In this document: in pieces, positions 46,345-57,700 of the stretch | How the letters are laid out: every line of letters begins with the position of its first letter | Numbering within the stretch: position 1 is the first letter of the stretch | Source of the DNA: Uloborus plumipes | Lineage: Eukaryota > Arthropoda > Arachnida > Araneae > Uloboridae | Length of the DNA: 64,000 bases | Reading direction: 5' to 3' | Assembly (NCBI GenBank): GCA_038373865.1 | Contig: JAXGGA010003454.1 | Coordinates: 31,001-95,000, forward strand | Notes under the pieces: generated by a model | Databases searched by the model: none | What the model was told of the DNA's origin: nothing | The model's input: only the letters and a program-made list of their open reading frames with translations | Made by a program: the position numbers and the translations under genes

Positions 46345-48720
46345 GCAGTCTTTCGCTGGTTGAGCAGGGAAAAATTGATGTATTAAAACAGTCTGGAAAA
46401 TCGAACAGAGAAATAGGTAAGCTTTTAACCCTACACTGCATGATTTTTTATTTTTCGTAGAAAAAAATATATGTGTTTGTCAATGTAATAAGAAAACATG
46501 GAAAAATATTTAAAAAAATTTAACTCTAAATTTTCACCCCTTTCTAATTAAAAATAGTTTTGTTGCCAAATGGCTACACCATGCATTCAACAGATAAAAA
46601 TAATTGTAAATGATAGTCTTGAAATTAGTTCTTCTTTGTAAAAAAAATTGAGGAATTGAACATTTGGTGCACTGTACTCTTGTAATCCTTTACATTTTGA
46701 CATTTTACATTATTTTTTATATGTACTTGTACTTTCCGATGATCAATTCTGTCAAATCTGATGTCTTTTGGAGGCTCTCTCGCGCAAGCTTTCTTTCTTT
46801 TCTCTTTTTTTTTTTGGTTTGTAACTCTAGTTCCTCTGTAGCTAATGGTCTCTTTTTAATACGCTTTTATTAATTTCACATGTGGGTTTGTTTGTATGTA
46901 TGATGTATGTATGTAACTCTGAATAAAAGATAAAATTTACGTTCTTTGCAAATATAAAAGTAATATATTTAATATTATTTTTAATACTAAAGGCTAAACT
47001 GTATTGCATATTGATGTATTATAAGTACATGTAAACTTAAGTGCGGATATTCAGTAGTTTTGAAAATCAGAGGGAAACCCGTGATGATCACAGCGCATTC
47101 CAATGTAAAAGCGTATTTTTTAGTTTTTTTTTTCAAAACTATATTTTAAAATTATTAATGACTTTACTTGTCCGTGTAAGCACAACGTTTGTGCTAACTG
47201 AAATCTAAAATGAACACGTTTTAAAGGCTTTTCCCTATTGATTTTTTGTTTGTTCACTCTGTTGAACATCAACTAAGCATTGATAATTGCGAGGTCTTAT
47301 AAACGGTAGAACAGCCGAAAGTACCACTTTTGGGTCCGCATGATTATATTATACCTTCCAAAAAAAGAAAGAAGCTAGCGCGAAACATAAACAAAGCACA
47401 TACTTCATGAACTATAGAGATGAATCGAAGTGTTCTCTGGATGCTTACTGCATAATGTTGCCAAATGGCTACAGACGTGTATTATGTCCTAGATTTTTTC
47501 CAAATAATTATTTTGATGTAAAACGCATCTTAAACGAAAGATAAATGTTTATTTTATTCATGTTATTTTTTTTAAAGACGAAGAAAAATATTTCATTGTA
47601 AAAAATAATTTCAAAACATGGTAGTTTGAGTGATTTTAAAAGCTATCCATATGGATTCATTTAAGAGCATGTAACAGACCAGTGCTGCCATGTATGGAGG
47701 ATAAATGGTGATAATTGCTTTAAATATACCCAATATTTGCATTTTATGCATTGAGTTGCCTTATGACTACATTCTACTATTCATAAGAAGGACAAATTGT
47801 CCATGTAGCCAATTGGCAACACCATGCAGTGTAGGGTTAAACAGATCACAAAGTGTTGCAAACATTTTTTTGCTATTTGGAAATGCTTATAGCAGTAAAA
47901 AATCATCTGGCCGCAAATCAAAAGTGACACCCCTACAACGAAGCACTATCGTAAGGGACCTAAAATCCAGAAATAATGAGCATATCCACTTTGGCCAAAC
48001 AACTAAACCCTTCAATATCAAAATCTACAGTCCACAGAGCGGTAAAGAAGTTCGGCAATTTTCTTTACGGGAAAAGGAAAGCGGCTCCGAAATTGACTAA
48101 AAAGCACAAAGAAAAGAGATTGAAATTCGCACAGGAAGAGATGTCCTGGAAACAAAATAGGCATCGTGTGATATTCAGTGATAAAAAGGAATTCAACCTG
48201 GATAGTCCAGATGGTTGGCATTATTACTGGCACGATCTGCGCAACGATAGACAGATATTCTCGAAGAGGCAAGCTGATGGTGGTTCCGTTATGGTGTGTG
48301 CCCGATTCAGAGGGACAGGAAAAACTGATATAGCATTTGTAAACAATCGTTTGAATGCTGCTGGCTATAACAAGCTGTTTGAACAATATTTTCTCTCACA
48401 ATCAGAACCCATTGGGGGCTCATTCTTCATGTTCTAACCGGACAATGCTCTTCTGCACTCTGAAAAGTCCACTTTGAATGGTTTCTGGATAATGTTGTAC
48501 ATATTATCGATTAGCCACCTTGCAGCCCCGACCTGAATCCAGTAGAAAACATGTGGGGTATGCTCGCAAGAGCAGTGTATGCAGGCAGAAGGCAGTACAA
48601 CAGTACTTGCAGACTTAAAAAGGGTTATTTCCTCCGAATGGTCAAAAATCGGGACAAATTGTTTGCATAAACTTGTAGAAACCATGCCAAATAGGATTTA
48701 TGAGCTTATTCAGAAAAAAA
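46345..48720 (+). pseudogene. Tc3-like transposase pseudogene, interrupted
   Basis: The N-terminal helix-turn-helix begins before the insertion (residues like DVLKQSGKSNREIGK at about 46377-46420) and resumes directly after it at 47841. A frame change near 47970 leads to the long frame 47976-48437, with STLAKQLNPSISKSTVHRAV and the catalytic part. The first D is in VIFSDKKEF (48180-48182); DGWHYYW and GGSVMV follow. A stop at 48435-48437 falls just before the second D (DNALLHS, 48441-48443). The E is in SPDLNPVENMW (48545-48547), and a last frame change gives LHKLVETMPNRI. Spacing fits DD34E with one indel. Not functional. Confidence 0.9.
46429..47836. mobile_element. piggyBac-like element nested in the Tc3-like element
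   Basis: Ends CCCTACACTGCATG and CATGCAGTGTAGGG are exact inverted repeats, flanked by TTAA on both sides (46425-46428, 47837-47840). This is the piggyBac signature. TTGCCAAATGGCTACA-type words occur at 46562, 47459 and, inverted, at about 47802-47818, likely subterminal sites. I see no transposase in the AT-rich 1.4 kb body, so it is non-autonomous. It sits in the DNA-binding part of the host transposase gene and so came later. Confidence 0.92.
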
Positions 48721-49064
48721 AACAGAAAAATTTCTTATTAATTCAACATTTATTTGATGCGTGGTTCAGTGGACCTATCTTTTTGAAACAGCTGTTTCAT
48801 CTAATTTTAGTTTCCCTCATTATTCCTATTATTTGTAAATTATTTATGAGCTATTTTAAATTGAATGAAGTAATGTAGTTTATAAAATAGTGCTTTGTAC
48901 ACAATACAAACTTTTTTTTACCAGCATAACTTTCGTTTTTACAGGTGGACCTATCATTTCGAAACGCACTGTACGTGTTTAAAAGCTGAATTTTAACTCC
49001 TGCAGCCATGGCGGCTTATATGATGCACAAGTTTTTTTTTAAGCACATGGTTTGTTTATTTATA

Positions 49065-50282
49065 CACTGAAGTGACAAAAGTCATGGGATACCTCTTAAT
49101 ATCGTGTCGGCCCTCCTTTTGCCCGGCGAAGTGCAACAACTCGACGTGGCATGGACTCAACAAGTCGTTGGAAGTCTTCTGCAGGAATATTGAGCCATGC
49201 TGTCTCGATAGACGTCCATAATTGTGAAAGCGTTGATGGGGCAGGATTTTGGGCACGAACAGACCTCTCGATGGTGTCCCATAAATGCTCAATGGGATTC
49301 ATGTCGGGCGATCTAGGTGGCCAAATCATTCGTTGGAATTGTCCAGAATTTTCTTCAAACCAATTGCGAACAGTTGTGGCCCGGTGACATGGCGCATTGT
49401 CATCCATAAAAATCCCATCGTTGTTTGGGTACATGAAGTCCATGAATGGCTGCAAGTGATCTCCAAGTAGCTGCACATAAGCATTTCCAGTCAATGTTCG
49501 GTCCAGTCGCACTAGAGGACCAAGTCCATGCCATGAAAAAACAGCCCACACCATTACGGAGCCACCACCAGCTTGAACAGTGCCTTGCTGACAGTTTGGG
49601 TCCATGGCTTCGTGGGGTCTGCGCCACACTCGAACCATACCATCGGCTCTTACCAGCTGAAATCGTGACTCATCGGACCAGGCCACGGTTTTCCATTCAT
49701 CTAGGGACCAACCGATATGCTCACGTGCCCACGAGAGTCGCTGCAAGCGATGTCGTTCTGTCAGTAAAGGCACTCGAGTCGGTCTTCTGCTGGAATAGCC
49801 CAAGAAATCCAAATTTCTCCGCACAGTTCTAGCAGACACGTCCATTGTACGTCCCACATTGATTTCTACGGTGATTTGACGCAGTGTTGCTTGTCTGTTA
49901 GAATTTACGACTCTTTGCAGACGTCGCCGGTCTCGATCTTTAAGTGCAGGCGGTCGACCACTGCGCTGTCCATGGTGGGATGTTATGCCTGAAATTTCAT
50001 ACTCTCGGCACACTCTTGACACAGTGGATCTGGGAATGTTGAATTCTCTAACGATTTCCGAAATGGCATGACCCATGCGTCTAGCTCCAACTAACATTCC
50101 GCGTTCAAAGTCTGTTAATTCACGTCGTGCGGTCATCATCACGTTAAAACGTCTTCACATGAATAACTTGAACAGAAATGAAAGCTCTGTAAAAGCACTG
50201 CGCATTTATACCTGTTCTATGCGATGCTACTGCCATCTGAAAATTTGCATATTGCTATCCCATGACTTTTGTCACTTCAGTG
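49065..50282 (-). mobile_element. intact Tc1/mariner transposon (DD36E type)
   Basis: Exact 27-bp ends beginning CACTGAAGTGACAAAAGTCA face each other, with TA on each side (49063-49064, 50283-50284). At 1218 bp the element is compact, with one uninterrupted transposase gene on the minus strand. Size, short ends and D-36-E spacing agree with the Incomer (DD36E) group of Tc1/mariner as I remember it. Both ends and the gene are intact, so it could be, or recently have been, autonomous. Confidence 0.95.
49096..50142 (-). CDS. Tc1/mariner transposase, DD36E, 348 aa
   Basis: A cut-and-paste transposase that would bind the element's 27-bp ends and insert it at TA sites in the nucleus. Residues about 10-50 form the first helix-turn-helix (FERGMLVGARRMGHAISEI, then the PRSTVSRVCREY recognition part). 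SGRPP at 61-65 is the AT-hook-like linker, and 70-115 form the second helix-turn-helix. The catalytic domain has D157 (WSDESRF), a GGGSVMVWAVFS block at 192-203, D248 (FMDDNAPCHRA) and E285 (SPDMNPIEHLWD), with 36 residues between the last two. The C-terminus RAKGGPTRY is family-typical. The first ATG gives MMMTARRELTDFERG; start codons at residues 2 and 3 are equally possible. It shares only family-level similarity with the dead copies at 41230 and 46345. No frameshift or stop was seen. Confidence 0.95.
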   Translation of the reverse strand: MMMTARRELTDFERGMLVGARRMGHAISEIVREFNIPRSTVSRVCREYEISGITSHHGQRSGRPPALKDRDRRRLQRVVNSNRQATLRQITVEINVGRTMDVSARTVRRNLDFLGYSSRRPTRVPLLTERHRLQRLSWAREHIGWSLDEWKTVAWSDESRFQLVRADGMVRVWRRPHEAMDPNCQQGTVQAGGGSVMVWAVFSWHGLGPLVRLDRTLTGNAYVQLLGDHLQPFMDFMYPNNDGIFMDDNAPCHRATTVRNWFEENSGQFQRMIWPPRSPDMNPIEHLWDTIERSVRAQNPAPSTLSQLWTSIETAWLNIPAEDFQRLVESMPRRVVALRRAKGGPTRY

Positions 50283-50284
50283 TA

Positions 50285-50389
50285 TATATACGACATGCAT
50301 CAACTCATCTACCTCCAAAGAAGGGACATTTCTGTTTTAGGGATAAAAGGTCCAGGCCTCTTAGTGTCTCTTATTGAGAGGTTCTACTG
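50285..50389. mobile_element. Tigger-like right terminus
   Basis: Read inward from 50389 it is CAGTAGAACCTCTCAATAAG, a classic Tigger-style end, with TA next to it (50390-50391). The intact DD36E element abuts its inner side. Its left partner is probably at 45622. Confidence 0.55.
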
Positions 50390-50391
50390 TA

Positions 50392-51330
50392 CTTTGCATC
50401 TTAATGAAAGTGTTTGCAAAAAAATATTTTTACACAGAAAAGATGAAATTAGGAATTTTTTCTTTCACTGTAAAAGGATGAACTATCTTTAAACAGTATA
50501 CAATAAGCGGGTTTTAAAAGGGTGGACATTATTATTTATTTATTTATTTATTTTGAAATTGTATTCGTAAAAGAATAAAGGAAAAAAAAGCTGTGTCATT
50601 ATTTCAAAAGCGGAACTCTGTTGGATTTTTTCTTCCTTTAAAATTTTTTTTTCTGATTTGTCTTAACCCCATATCGATTAGCAAAACTCTTGTAGTTTTA
50701 AAATTGTATGTAGTTATATGAAAACATTTTGGGGCAACCGGAAAGATCTGAGGAAATTTTTACGCCACTCTTAACAGACTCTCATTTAAAGTTATTGACA
50801 TTCTAGGATGGGTAATAGCTCTTAAAATTAAGGATTATTGGATTTTTTCACCTCCCCTGTTTGGAAGCGTCTCCCCTGTTTGGCACATTTCATTAAATAT
50901 CACAAATTGTTAATTAACGGAATTCATATCCTGCAGAAATGAAGAATGCAACTTTACTTTTAAAACCAAAACATCAGTAAAATTAGTATCATAATAACCA
51001 TATATTTACGCCATGAAGTAAAAGATACGTTTCATAATTTATTTGCTGTTAAAATATATGCTTACACTAAATCGATTGGTCAAGAGAAGTATACCATTTT
51101 TTCATAATTGATCATTGCCATTCAAAAAATAACAAACTTTTCCCCAAAATTTTTAATCCATAATACTCTCCCCAACAAAATAATGATTCTGATTTAGCAG
51201 TGAGCAAGCTAATTCAAACAACACCAACTCTTTATCAGTAAATTATAATACTAATCGTAGCTCTTCTCAAATAACAAAACTGGAAAAGCAATACTTGTAA
51301 ATAAGCGAGATAAAAAAAAAGAGGGCAACT
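50392..51330. other. AT-rich sequence, no gene seen
   Basis: A TTTA run lies at about 50532-50555; otherwise nothing recognised. Confidence 0.55.
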
Positions 51331-51720
51331 TCATTACCGAATCGTGAAAGGGCTTTGTGTCTCAACGACTCTGAGATACGTCTGCCCGAAAAAGAATGAA
51401 TCCCCAGAAATAAAGATATATATGCGCGGCTGCAAACCGTAATTGAGATGTGACTTACAGCTGCAACAGAAGATGCTTATTAGGCGTCCACGTATAAAGA
51501 GTGCCTCGCCATCAAACTCGATCGAAGAAAACCGTAACGGACATAATTGATATTACACCAAGGAGCCGTTATGAGGCGGCCCCGAAGAACTAAATGGTGG
51601 TCGTCCCCCTCCCCGCCGCGGATAAAGTTAATAAGAAAATAAGTTTTATGACCTCGCGAGGGGGAAGGGTGGGCAGGGGCTCTTAAAAATTAAGACTTTA
51701 GTTTTTGAAGGGAACGGTCG
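51331..51720. other. GC-rich island, no frame
   Basis: Non-repetitive, with words such as CAAACCGTAATTGAGATGTGA, GCGTCCACGTATAAAG and GGACATAATTGATATTAC, and a C/G-rich end (51590-51680). No long open frame on either strand, which favours regulatory over coding use. Confidence 0.45.
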
Positions 51721-53080
51721 GAAATTATGATGTGTTGAATAACAGGCATACGCTTCTGAAAAGGATTGTTTATGCGTTGATAAGCGCTGCTGAAACAACT
51801 CCACTCTTCTTTGCTTTTGTTGGTTTTTGGTGTAAGTCAGAGTAAAAGAAATTGAGCTTCTTTTGTTTCAAAGTTCTTGGTTTTACATTCTTTCTGCTTC
51901 GAATTAAAAATGTACATTCTGAGACATCATAATAACAAAAATACTTGCATACGTTTCTAACGAAAAGCTAGTTCGTCTAATGCAGTTTTCAATATAGAAA
52001 ATGAAGACAAAAGAAAATGATTTAACATAGTATTCTTTTGGAAATTCTTCCATCAATGGAGAAGCCTTCTCGTACAGAAGCTTAGTCGTTTAAGTAATTA
52101 TTCACTTGGGTGAAACTTCTTAAATGGCACTGAAAGTATATTTACTTTGTAATCAAATACCAAACAGCAACTATATTGCACTCGGAGACAGAAGTTTCGC
52201 AGTCATCGACCTGGAATAGCCAAATAAAGCTTGATATAATAAACTTATCATTAAATCTGAGATTATATTCATACTGGCAGCAGCTAAAATTAGTTTAGCG
52301 CTCCAGCAAAAGTCTGAAACCCTCACAGTCCAACTTGAAATGCCGTTAATGAGCTATTCGGTGTTGCTGGCAGATTTTTCTTGCTCTACCTAATTGAGCA
52401 GTAACTTTCATCTTATTTTTACCTTAGCAGGAAATCACACTGTAGTTTACGAATGAGAATTATTTAAACGAGTAGCAATCAAAAGAAAAGCTGTTATAAA
52501 TTAAAGCTTTCTTTTTTTCTCCTCAAATAGTTTCACTTTGATACATGAAAATACGTTTAAAAGAACGTACTGGAAAATTATATACTTTCTTACAGTGAGT
52601 ATACAGTTCATAATTATTATAAAAATATGCACTTCAATATGTTCGTTTCCTAGTTTCGCAAAGATGTACTCATGCAGAGAATAAAGAAACGAGCACACAT
52701 GGAGAATTGCATACGTTCGTTAGAAAATATTTCGTTCTACCCAGTGCTGTAAGAAATTGAAAAGGAATTTTCTCGGAAAATAAAAATAATTATTGACAAT
52801 ATGGGAAGTCTGACTTTTTTCTTTCTAAAAAATGAAAAAGAAAATCTTAATAAAATGATTAAAAATTCTTAAAGTTAATATTTCTTTTAAAGCATAGCAA
52901 AAGTTTAATCATTTAAAAAGAACTTCGCGATTTTAGGATATCATCTACAGAGTTATTCTAATCAAAACTGCCATTTCGAACTTTTAGAATGACAGCTCTC
53001 TCAAGACGAACCCTTATCACGTTATCTTTCAGTCAATTTCTGATGAGTTCTGTTTTCGAAACCATTCTCGAAAATATTTC
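51721..53080. other. AT-rich sequence, no gene seen
   Basis: Nothing recognised; the 65-codon minus frame 52501-52698 has no motif. Confidence 0.55.
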
Positions 53081-53850
53081 ACGTTAAGCCATCAAATTCA
53101 CCTCAAACAAGCACCATTTAATCCCGAGCGTCGAATTCTCCCTAAAAACGCGCATACACCCTTTTCTATGTAACAACTGATATTCGGTGGCTCTTTCCGT
53201 CGCCAACGTTATCGAGTCCATTTGGCTCGAAGGCGCATTCGCCCGTAATTGTGCGGCAGGGTTAAATAAAATATCGCCCGATGCCACCGCTGCGCTCGTA
53301 ATTCAAGGAATAAGGTGGAGGCAAAGTCGCAATCGTAACGACACGTTTCTCAATTTTAACTCGGGAGGGAAGGACGGGCACATTAAAACTGCGGCCTCAT
53401 TCCTAATTTATAAAAGTAATCACGGATATAATTCACAAAAGGAGGGAGAGAGCAATGCTGAATGATATTGGACTAGGAAATCAAGACGCTGGTTACATAA
53501 TGGCGTCTAAAGACTCGAAATGCGTCCGGTTATTACGGCTGACGAAAATGATCGGGGAAACTCTGTTGGCCCTTAATTGTTTCCGGTCCGTAGCGGGCGG
53601 AAGAGTGGCGTTGAGGAGTATCGCCCCTACTTGCGAGATTATGATTTCTGGAGGCATGATGCGATGTTTGATAGGGAGTTTTCGCTTACGCTTGATTCCG
53701 GAGAGAGTAGAACGCTTTGGCTGCGAAAATTCACACTTCGTTAAGGGAATTTGGCATCGTAAACGAAACTCTTCGGAGAGTTTGGAGAGGTTGCGATTTC
53801 GAAATGGGTTTTTCTCTCTGTAAACACTCCCGTCGGAAGGTTTTTCATTA
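53081..53850. other. GC-rich island, about 0.75 kb
   Basis: CpG-rich, non-repetitive. It holds GCCCGTAATTGTGCGGC (53240-53256) and CGCTCGTAATTCAAGG, two TAATT cores in CpG context. Frames of 92-130 codons overlap in several phases on both strands (53187-53465, 53455-53823, 53493-53885); none has a domain. Confidence 0.45.
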
Positions 53851-54880
53851 TTTACAAAGTTGTATTTTCTAATTGCGCCATTCAAAGCAAAAGCGGATCA
53901 AGCTAATAATTATTTCTGATTTGAAATCGAGCTTTCACTTAAGTACTCGTTCCTGAGTTTTCAAGTTATGTCCCATATTTAGTATTTTATACTATAGCAA
54001 TTTAAAATATATATTTCTAGTCCATATTATTTCCGGATTCAATTAGTGCTAATTAGCTTGAATCTTGATTGTCTCAGAACTATACACTGTATAGGTAATT
54101 CACTTTAGCTGTGAAGGCTTGAATTACTATTCATGTTTTTTCGCGGTCATCGAGTTCAAATACAGGTTATTCCTTGTCATTTAATATGCGCAGTTATTGG
54201 TCAAGTACGAGTTACAAAAAGTAAAAATTTTTCAATTATTGTGAAGAAGTTAAAAATAAGGGAATGGGAAGTTTGAAATTTATTCTCGTATACCATTAAA
54301 AATAATATTTTTAGGTAATATTTAAATTGTTTCAGAAGAGTTCGCTAATTTTTTAGAATGTAATCAATTCATATTCTAACGTATTTTAATTTTTCTGAAA
54401 ATTGTTTATTCATTTCATTTCTTCATAATATTACACAATAATATACACTAAAGATGTCATGAAAATCATTGGAAATAAATCGTCACTCATTGGAAATTTT
54501 TGTTTTATGTCTAAAAACATAGGCAGAAAAGTAGAAAATTAGACATAAAAGTGACATCTTTAAATATTTTATCTGTAGATCAAGTGTTTTACATTAAAAA
54601 AAAATTGAACTACTACTTTGAAACGATAAAAATAAAATAAATAAATAATTAATAAAAAGAGGATAATAAAAGCATTCATTTATTCATCATTTTTCTACTG
54701 ATATTAGATCAGCTATACTTAATAAATAACATCAAGCTTTGCTGAAAACGAAAGCTTTCGGATGCATTCTTTATTTAACAATGATCAATGCACAACAAAT
54801 AAATGTTTTTTGTTTTTTTTTTTTTTTGTAACCTTGTCCTGTCAAGTCTCTTCATAAGATTCCATAATTACTGCGGAGAC
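53851..54880. other. AT-rich sequence, no gene seen
   Basis: Poly-T at about 54809-54828; nothing else. Confidence 0.55.
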
Positions 54881-55460
54881 AGCAAATTTTCTGAAGTCAA
54901 TCCATCTCCCGCCTCTGCGAATGTCTCTACAGAACTCCCCAGCGATTGTGATTGCTCCTGATTGTAATTATAAATATTCTCGCGTTGATTTATGAACGCG
55001 TCCGCTTCTTCTCCTTTAATTTCCTCTCCTGCCCATCTCTCACGGCCACACTCACACATCACAAAAAAAGATTTCCCTCTTTTTGTTTCGCCCGAAAAAC
55101 GGGCGAAAGTATCACGGAAAGTGGAGCGCATCACGCGAAAACATCGACCCAGTATATCCTTTTCTCTTGCCACAGGACTCGCAACAAATAACAATCTCGG
55201 GGGAAGCCAGAAATTGGTACCCTGGTTTTAAATTAGAAAACCGGAGCCCGTTCTCGATTACCCCTATCCCGGCGCCGAATCCAATCGTTAGTTTGTCAGT
55301 CGGGCGATCACGTGACGTGCGTTTGATGCATTGGGGCCTGTCTCGGGGCCCCGAAGACAAACGGCGCCCGATCACGAAGAGCCCCCGAGTAATGACGTGG
55401 AGCTGCTTGTGGGATGGGGGTCTCGCTGCCCTAATGAGAGGCTGTGTTCATTTTCTTTCG
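54881..55460. other. GC-rich island with E-box
   Basis: Includes GATCACGTGACGTG (55306-55319), an E-box next to a second CGTG, and many CpGs between 55240 and 55400. Overlapping frames on both strands (54868-55194 minus, 55083-55469 plus) have no domain. Confidence 0.45.
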
Positions 55461-55615
55461 TTTTTTTAAACCCTTTTAGTTTTGTAAAACCAGTAACTGA
55501 ACCACATTGAACGCCAAAAAGTCCCCAATAAGTCCTATAAAAACCTAACAGAACTATAACTGAATACAGTAAAATTCAAAAACGTTCAACATTTATGAAA
55601 TATCTTAAACTCTCC

Positions 55616-56577
55616 GTTGAGTCGTATAAAAACCGAAAACCGTTGAGTCGTATAAAAACCGAAAACCATTGAGTCGCATAAAAATCAAAACACAGTAGAG
55701 TCGTACATAAACCAAACACCGTTGAGTCGCATAAAAACCAAACACCGTTGAGTCGCATAAAAACCAAACACCGTTGAGTCGCATAAAAACCAAACACAGT
55801 TGAGCCGTACATAAACCAAACCCTGTTGAGTAGTAAAAAAACAGAACAAAATCAAAGCAAAACCCGTTGAAAGCCAAAATGTGTTTATTATTTCTAAGAT
55901 TTCTTTCAGCCTCACAAATGATCTTTACAATAACCAAACTCCGTTGAGTCGTATAAAAACCAAATCCCGTTGAGTCGTATAAAAACCAAACACAGTTGAG
56001 TCGTGCATAAACCAAACACCGTTGAGTCGCATGAAAACCAAACACCGTTGAGTCGTATGAAAACCAAGCACCATTGAGTCGTGAAAAAACCCGAACAAAA
56101 TTAAAGCAAAACCCGTTGAAAGCCAAAATGTGTTTATTATTTCTAAAATTTCTTTCAGTCCCACAAATGATCTTTGCAATAACCAAACTCCGTTGAGTCG
56201 TATAAAAACCGAAATCCATTGAGTCGTATAAAAACCAAACACAGTTGAGTCGTATAAAAACCAAACACAGTTGAGTCGTACATACACCAAACACCGTTGA
56301 GTCGCATAAAAACCAAACACCTTTTAGTCATAAAAAAACCAAGCACCATTGAGTCGTATAAAAACCAAACACCGTTGAGTCGTACAAAAACCAAACCCTG
56401 TTGAGTCGTAAAAAAAACGAACAAAATTAAAGCAAAACCCGTTGAAAGTCAAAATGTGTTTATCATTTCTAACATTTCTTTCAGCCCCACAAATGAGCTT
56501 TACAATAACCAAACTCCGTTGAGTCGTATAAAAACCAAATCCCGTTGAGTCGTATAAAAACCAAATCCCATTGAGTC
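55616..56577. repeat. 26-bp minisatellite with higher-order structure
   Basis: The unit GTTGAGTCGTATAAAAACC plus AAACACC repeats with a 26-bp period in four blocks of about 9, 6, 9 and 3 units. Between the blocks is a related spacer of about 95 bp (GAACAAAATYAAAGCAAAACC ... TTTCAG). Its copies start at 55844, 56093 and 56419, so the higher-order spacing is 249 and 326 bp, differing by about three units. On the minus strand the unit has no stop in any phase, and because 26 is not a multiple of 3 the reading cycles through three phases. This yields the long frames there (up to 229 codons), which I do not regard as genes. Confidence 0.9.
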
Positions 56578-56579
56578 TT

Positions 56580-57030
56580 GTGACACATAACAGAGCAAAA
56601 GCTGAGCACATTAAAAACAAAAAAGCGTTTAATCGATCTAAAAATTAAAAAAAATAATAAAATGACTTTCTATTTCGAATCTTATAAAAATACAGAAACA
56701 GAAGAAAGAAAGAAAAAAAAATAAAATAGAATAAATAAAAAGAAAAAAGAAAAACAAAACGCGCAATATCCACTGGTTTTTTTTTTTTGGCGAGATTAAG
56801 ATTCTTGTGTCCTAACAACATGCAATAAAATATATATTTATATGCATTAATTATTTTTATTTGATAATTTATAAGATAATACAAAGTATCTTGCATTTTA
56901 CGCAATGTGCATTTAGTTACTTACATTTAAAAGGATAAGCACTTTTTTTTTTTGTGTGCCTTTTGAACAGCTTAAAAATTTAATTTTTCCTGCGAAAACA
57001 AACTGCATCGTTCTTCAAGAATACCTAGGT
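56580..57030. other. AT-rich sequence, no gene seen
   Basis: A-rich low-complexity DNA (56640-56760) and poly-T; no feature. Confidence 0.5.
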
Positions 57031-57700
57031 ACCTCGTTAAGAATAAAGCTAATTATAACTAGTTGTGATGTATCTTCAATCTCTCTGCTTATATAATTGA
57101 ATTTACCGCGCATCTATCCAGCCAACAACAGCTTTCCCCATTCATCCACTTCAAACCGTCCTTTCCTTAAAGCGCGCTTCTTTGCAACTCTAGTCTTGTT
57201 GCCAAAAACACCGATTTCCAGGGCCGATCCCTCTGATAAACGAAATTGATTCTCATATCAAATACTATTTTTAAACTGTCGTTCATAAATTGTTTGTACT
57301 CGTTAGTTTATGAAATAACTTTGTTATTTAATTGGTACATTTGTCCCATAACAGTCCTTACCGGATTAAGTAGGGAAAAATCCATAACAGTTCTTGACGG
57401 ATTAAGTGGAGAAAATGATATCATCCACTTCAAACCGCCCCGTCCGTTCCTTAAATCGCGCTTCTTGCACCTCTTGTCTTGTTGCCAACAACACCGATTT
57501 CCAGGGCCGATCTTACTCATGAACGAAAATGATTCTCATACCAAATAATATTTTTTAAATGTCGTTCATAAGTTGTTTGTACTCGTTAATTTATGAAATA
57601 ACTTTGTTAATTAGTTGGTATATTTGTCCCAGAACAGTCCTTATAAGATTAAGCAGGGAAGAAATCTATAACAGTTCTTAACGGATTAAGTCGAGAAAAA
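57031..57700. repeat. two tandem copies of a ~285-bp unit (200-bp family, cluster 1)
   Basis: A block with CCACTTCAAACCG, TCGCGCTTCTT, CTTGTTGCCAA.AACACCGA and TTTCCAGGGCCGATC is followed by TCGTTCATAA.TTGTTTGTAC and AACAGT.CTTACGGATTAAG. It occurs at about 57140-57415 and 57424-57700. The first copy also has the leading part (AACTAGTTGTGATGTATCTT ... CATCTATCCAGCC). The same leading and middle parts recur at 60986-62215. Confidence 0.8.

Larger units (their letters stand above)
45993..48971 (+). mobile_element. Tc3-like transposon split by a piggyBac-like insertion
   Basis: Left end CAGCGCGTCTCGAAATGATA and right end (read inward) CAGTGCGTTTCGAAATGATA are inverted repeats flanked by TA (45991-45992, 48972-48973). 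A second inverted pair, GTTTCAAAAAGATAGGTCCA, lies inside each end (near 46173 and 48767-48790), giving the double-site ends known from Tc3-type elements. Removing the inserted 1408-bp element and one TTAA leaves about 1.57 kb, the usual Tc1 size. The transposase is inactive. Confidence 0.9.

Noticed and set aside
55605..56294. 229-codon minus-strand frame that could be a repeat protein
   Set aside because: It is fully explained by a 26-bp tandem repeat without stops; other phases are equally open and there is no start context, domain or non-repeat part.
55616..56577. CRISPR-like array (regular repeats with spacers)
   Set aside because: Units are direct tandem copies with no unique spacers, no neighbouring cas genes, and the DNA is eukaryotic.
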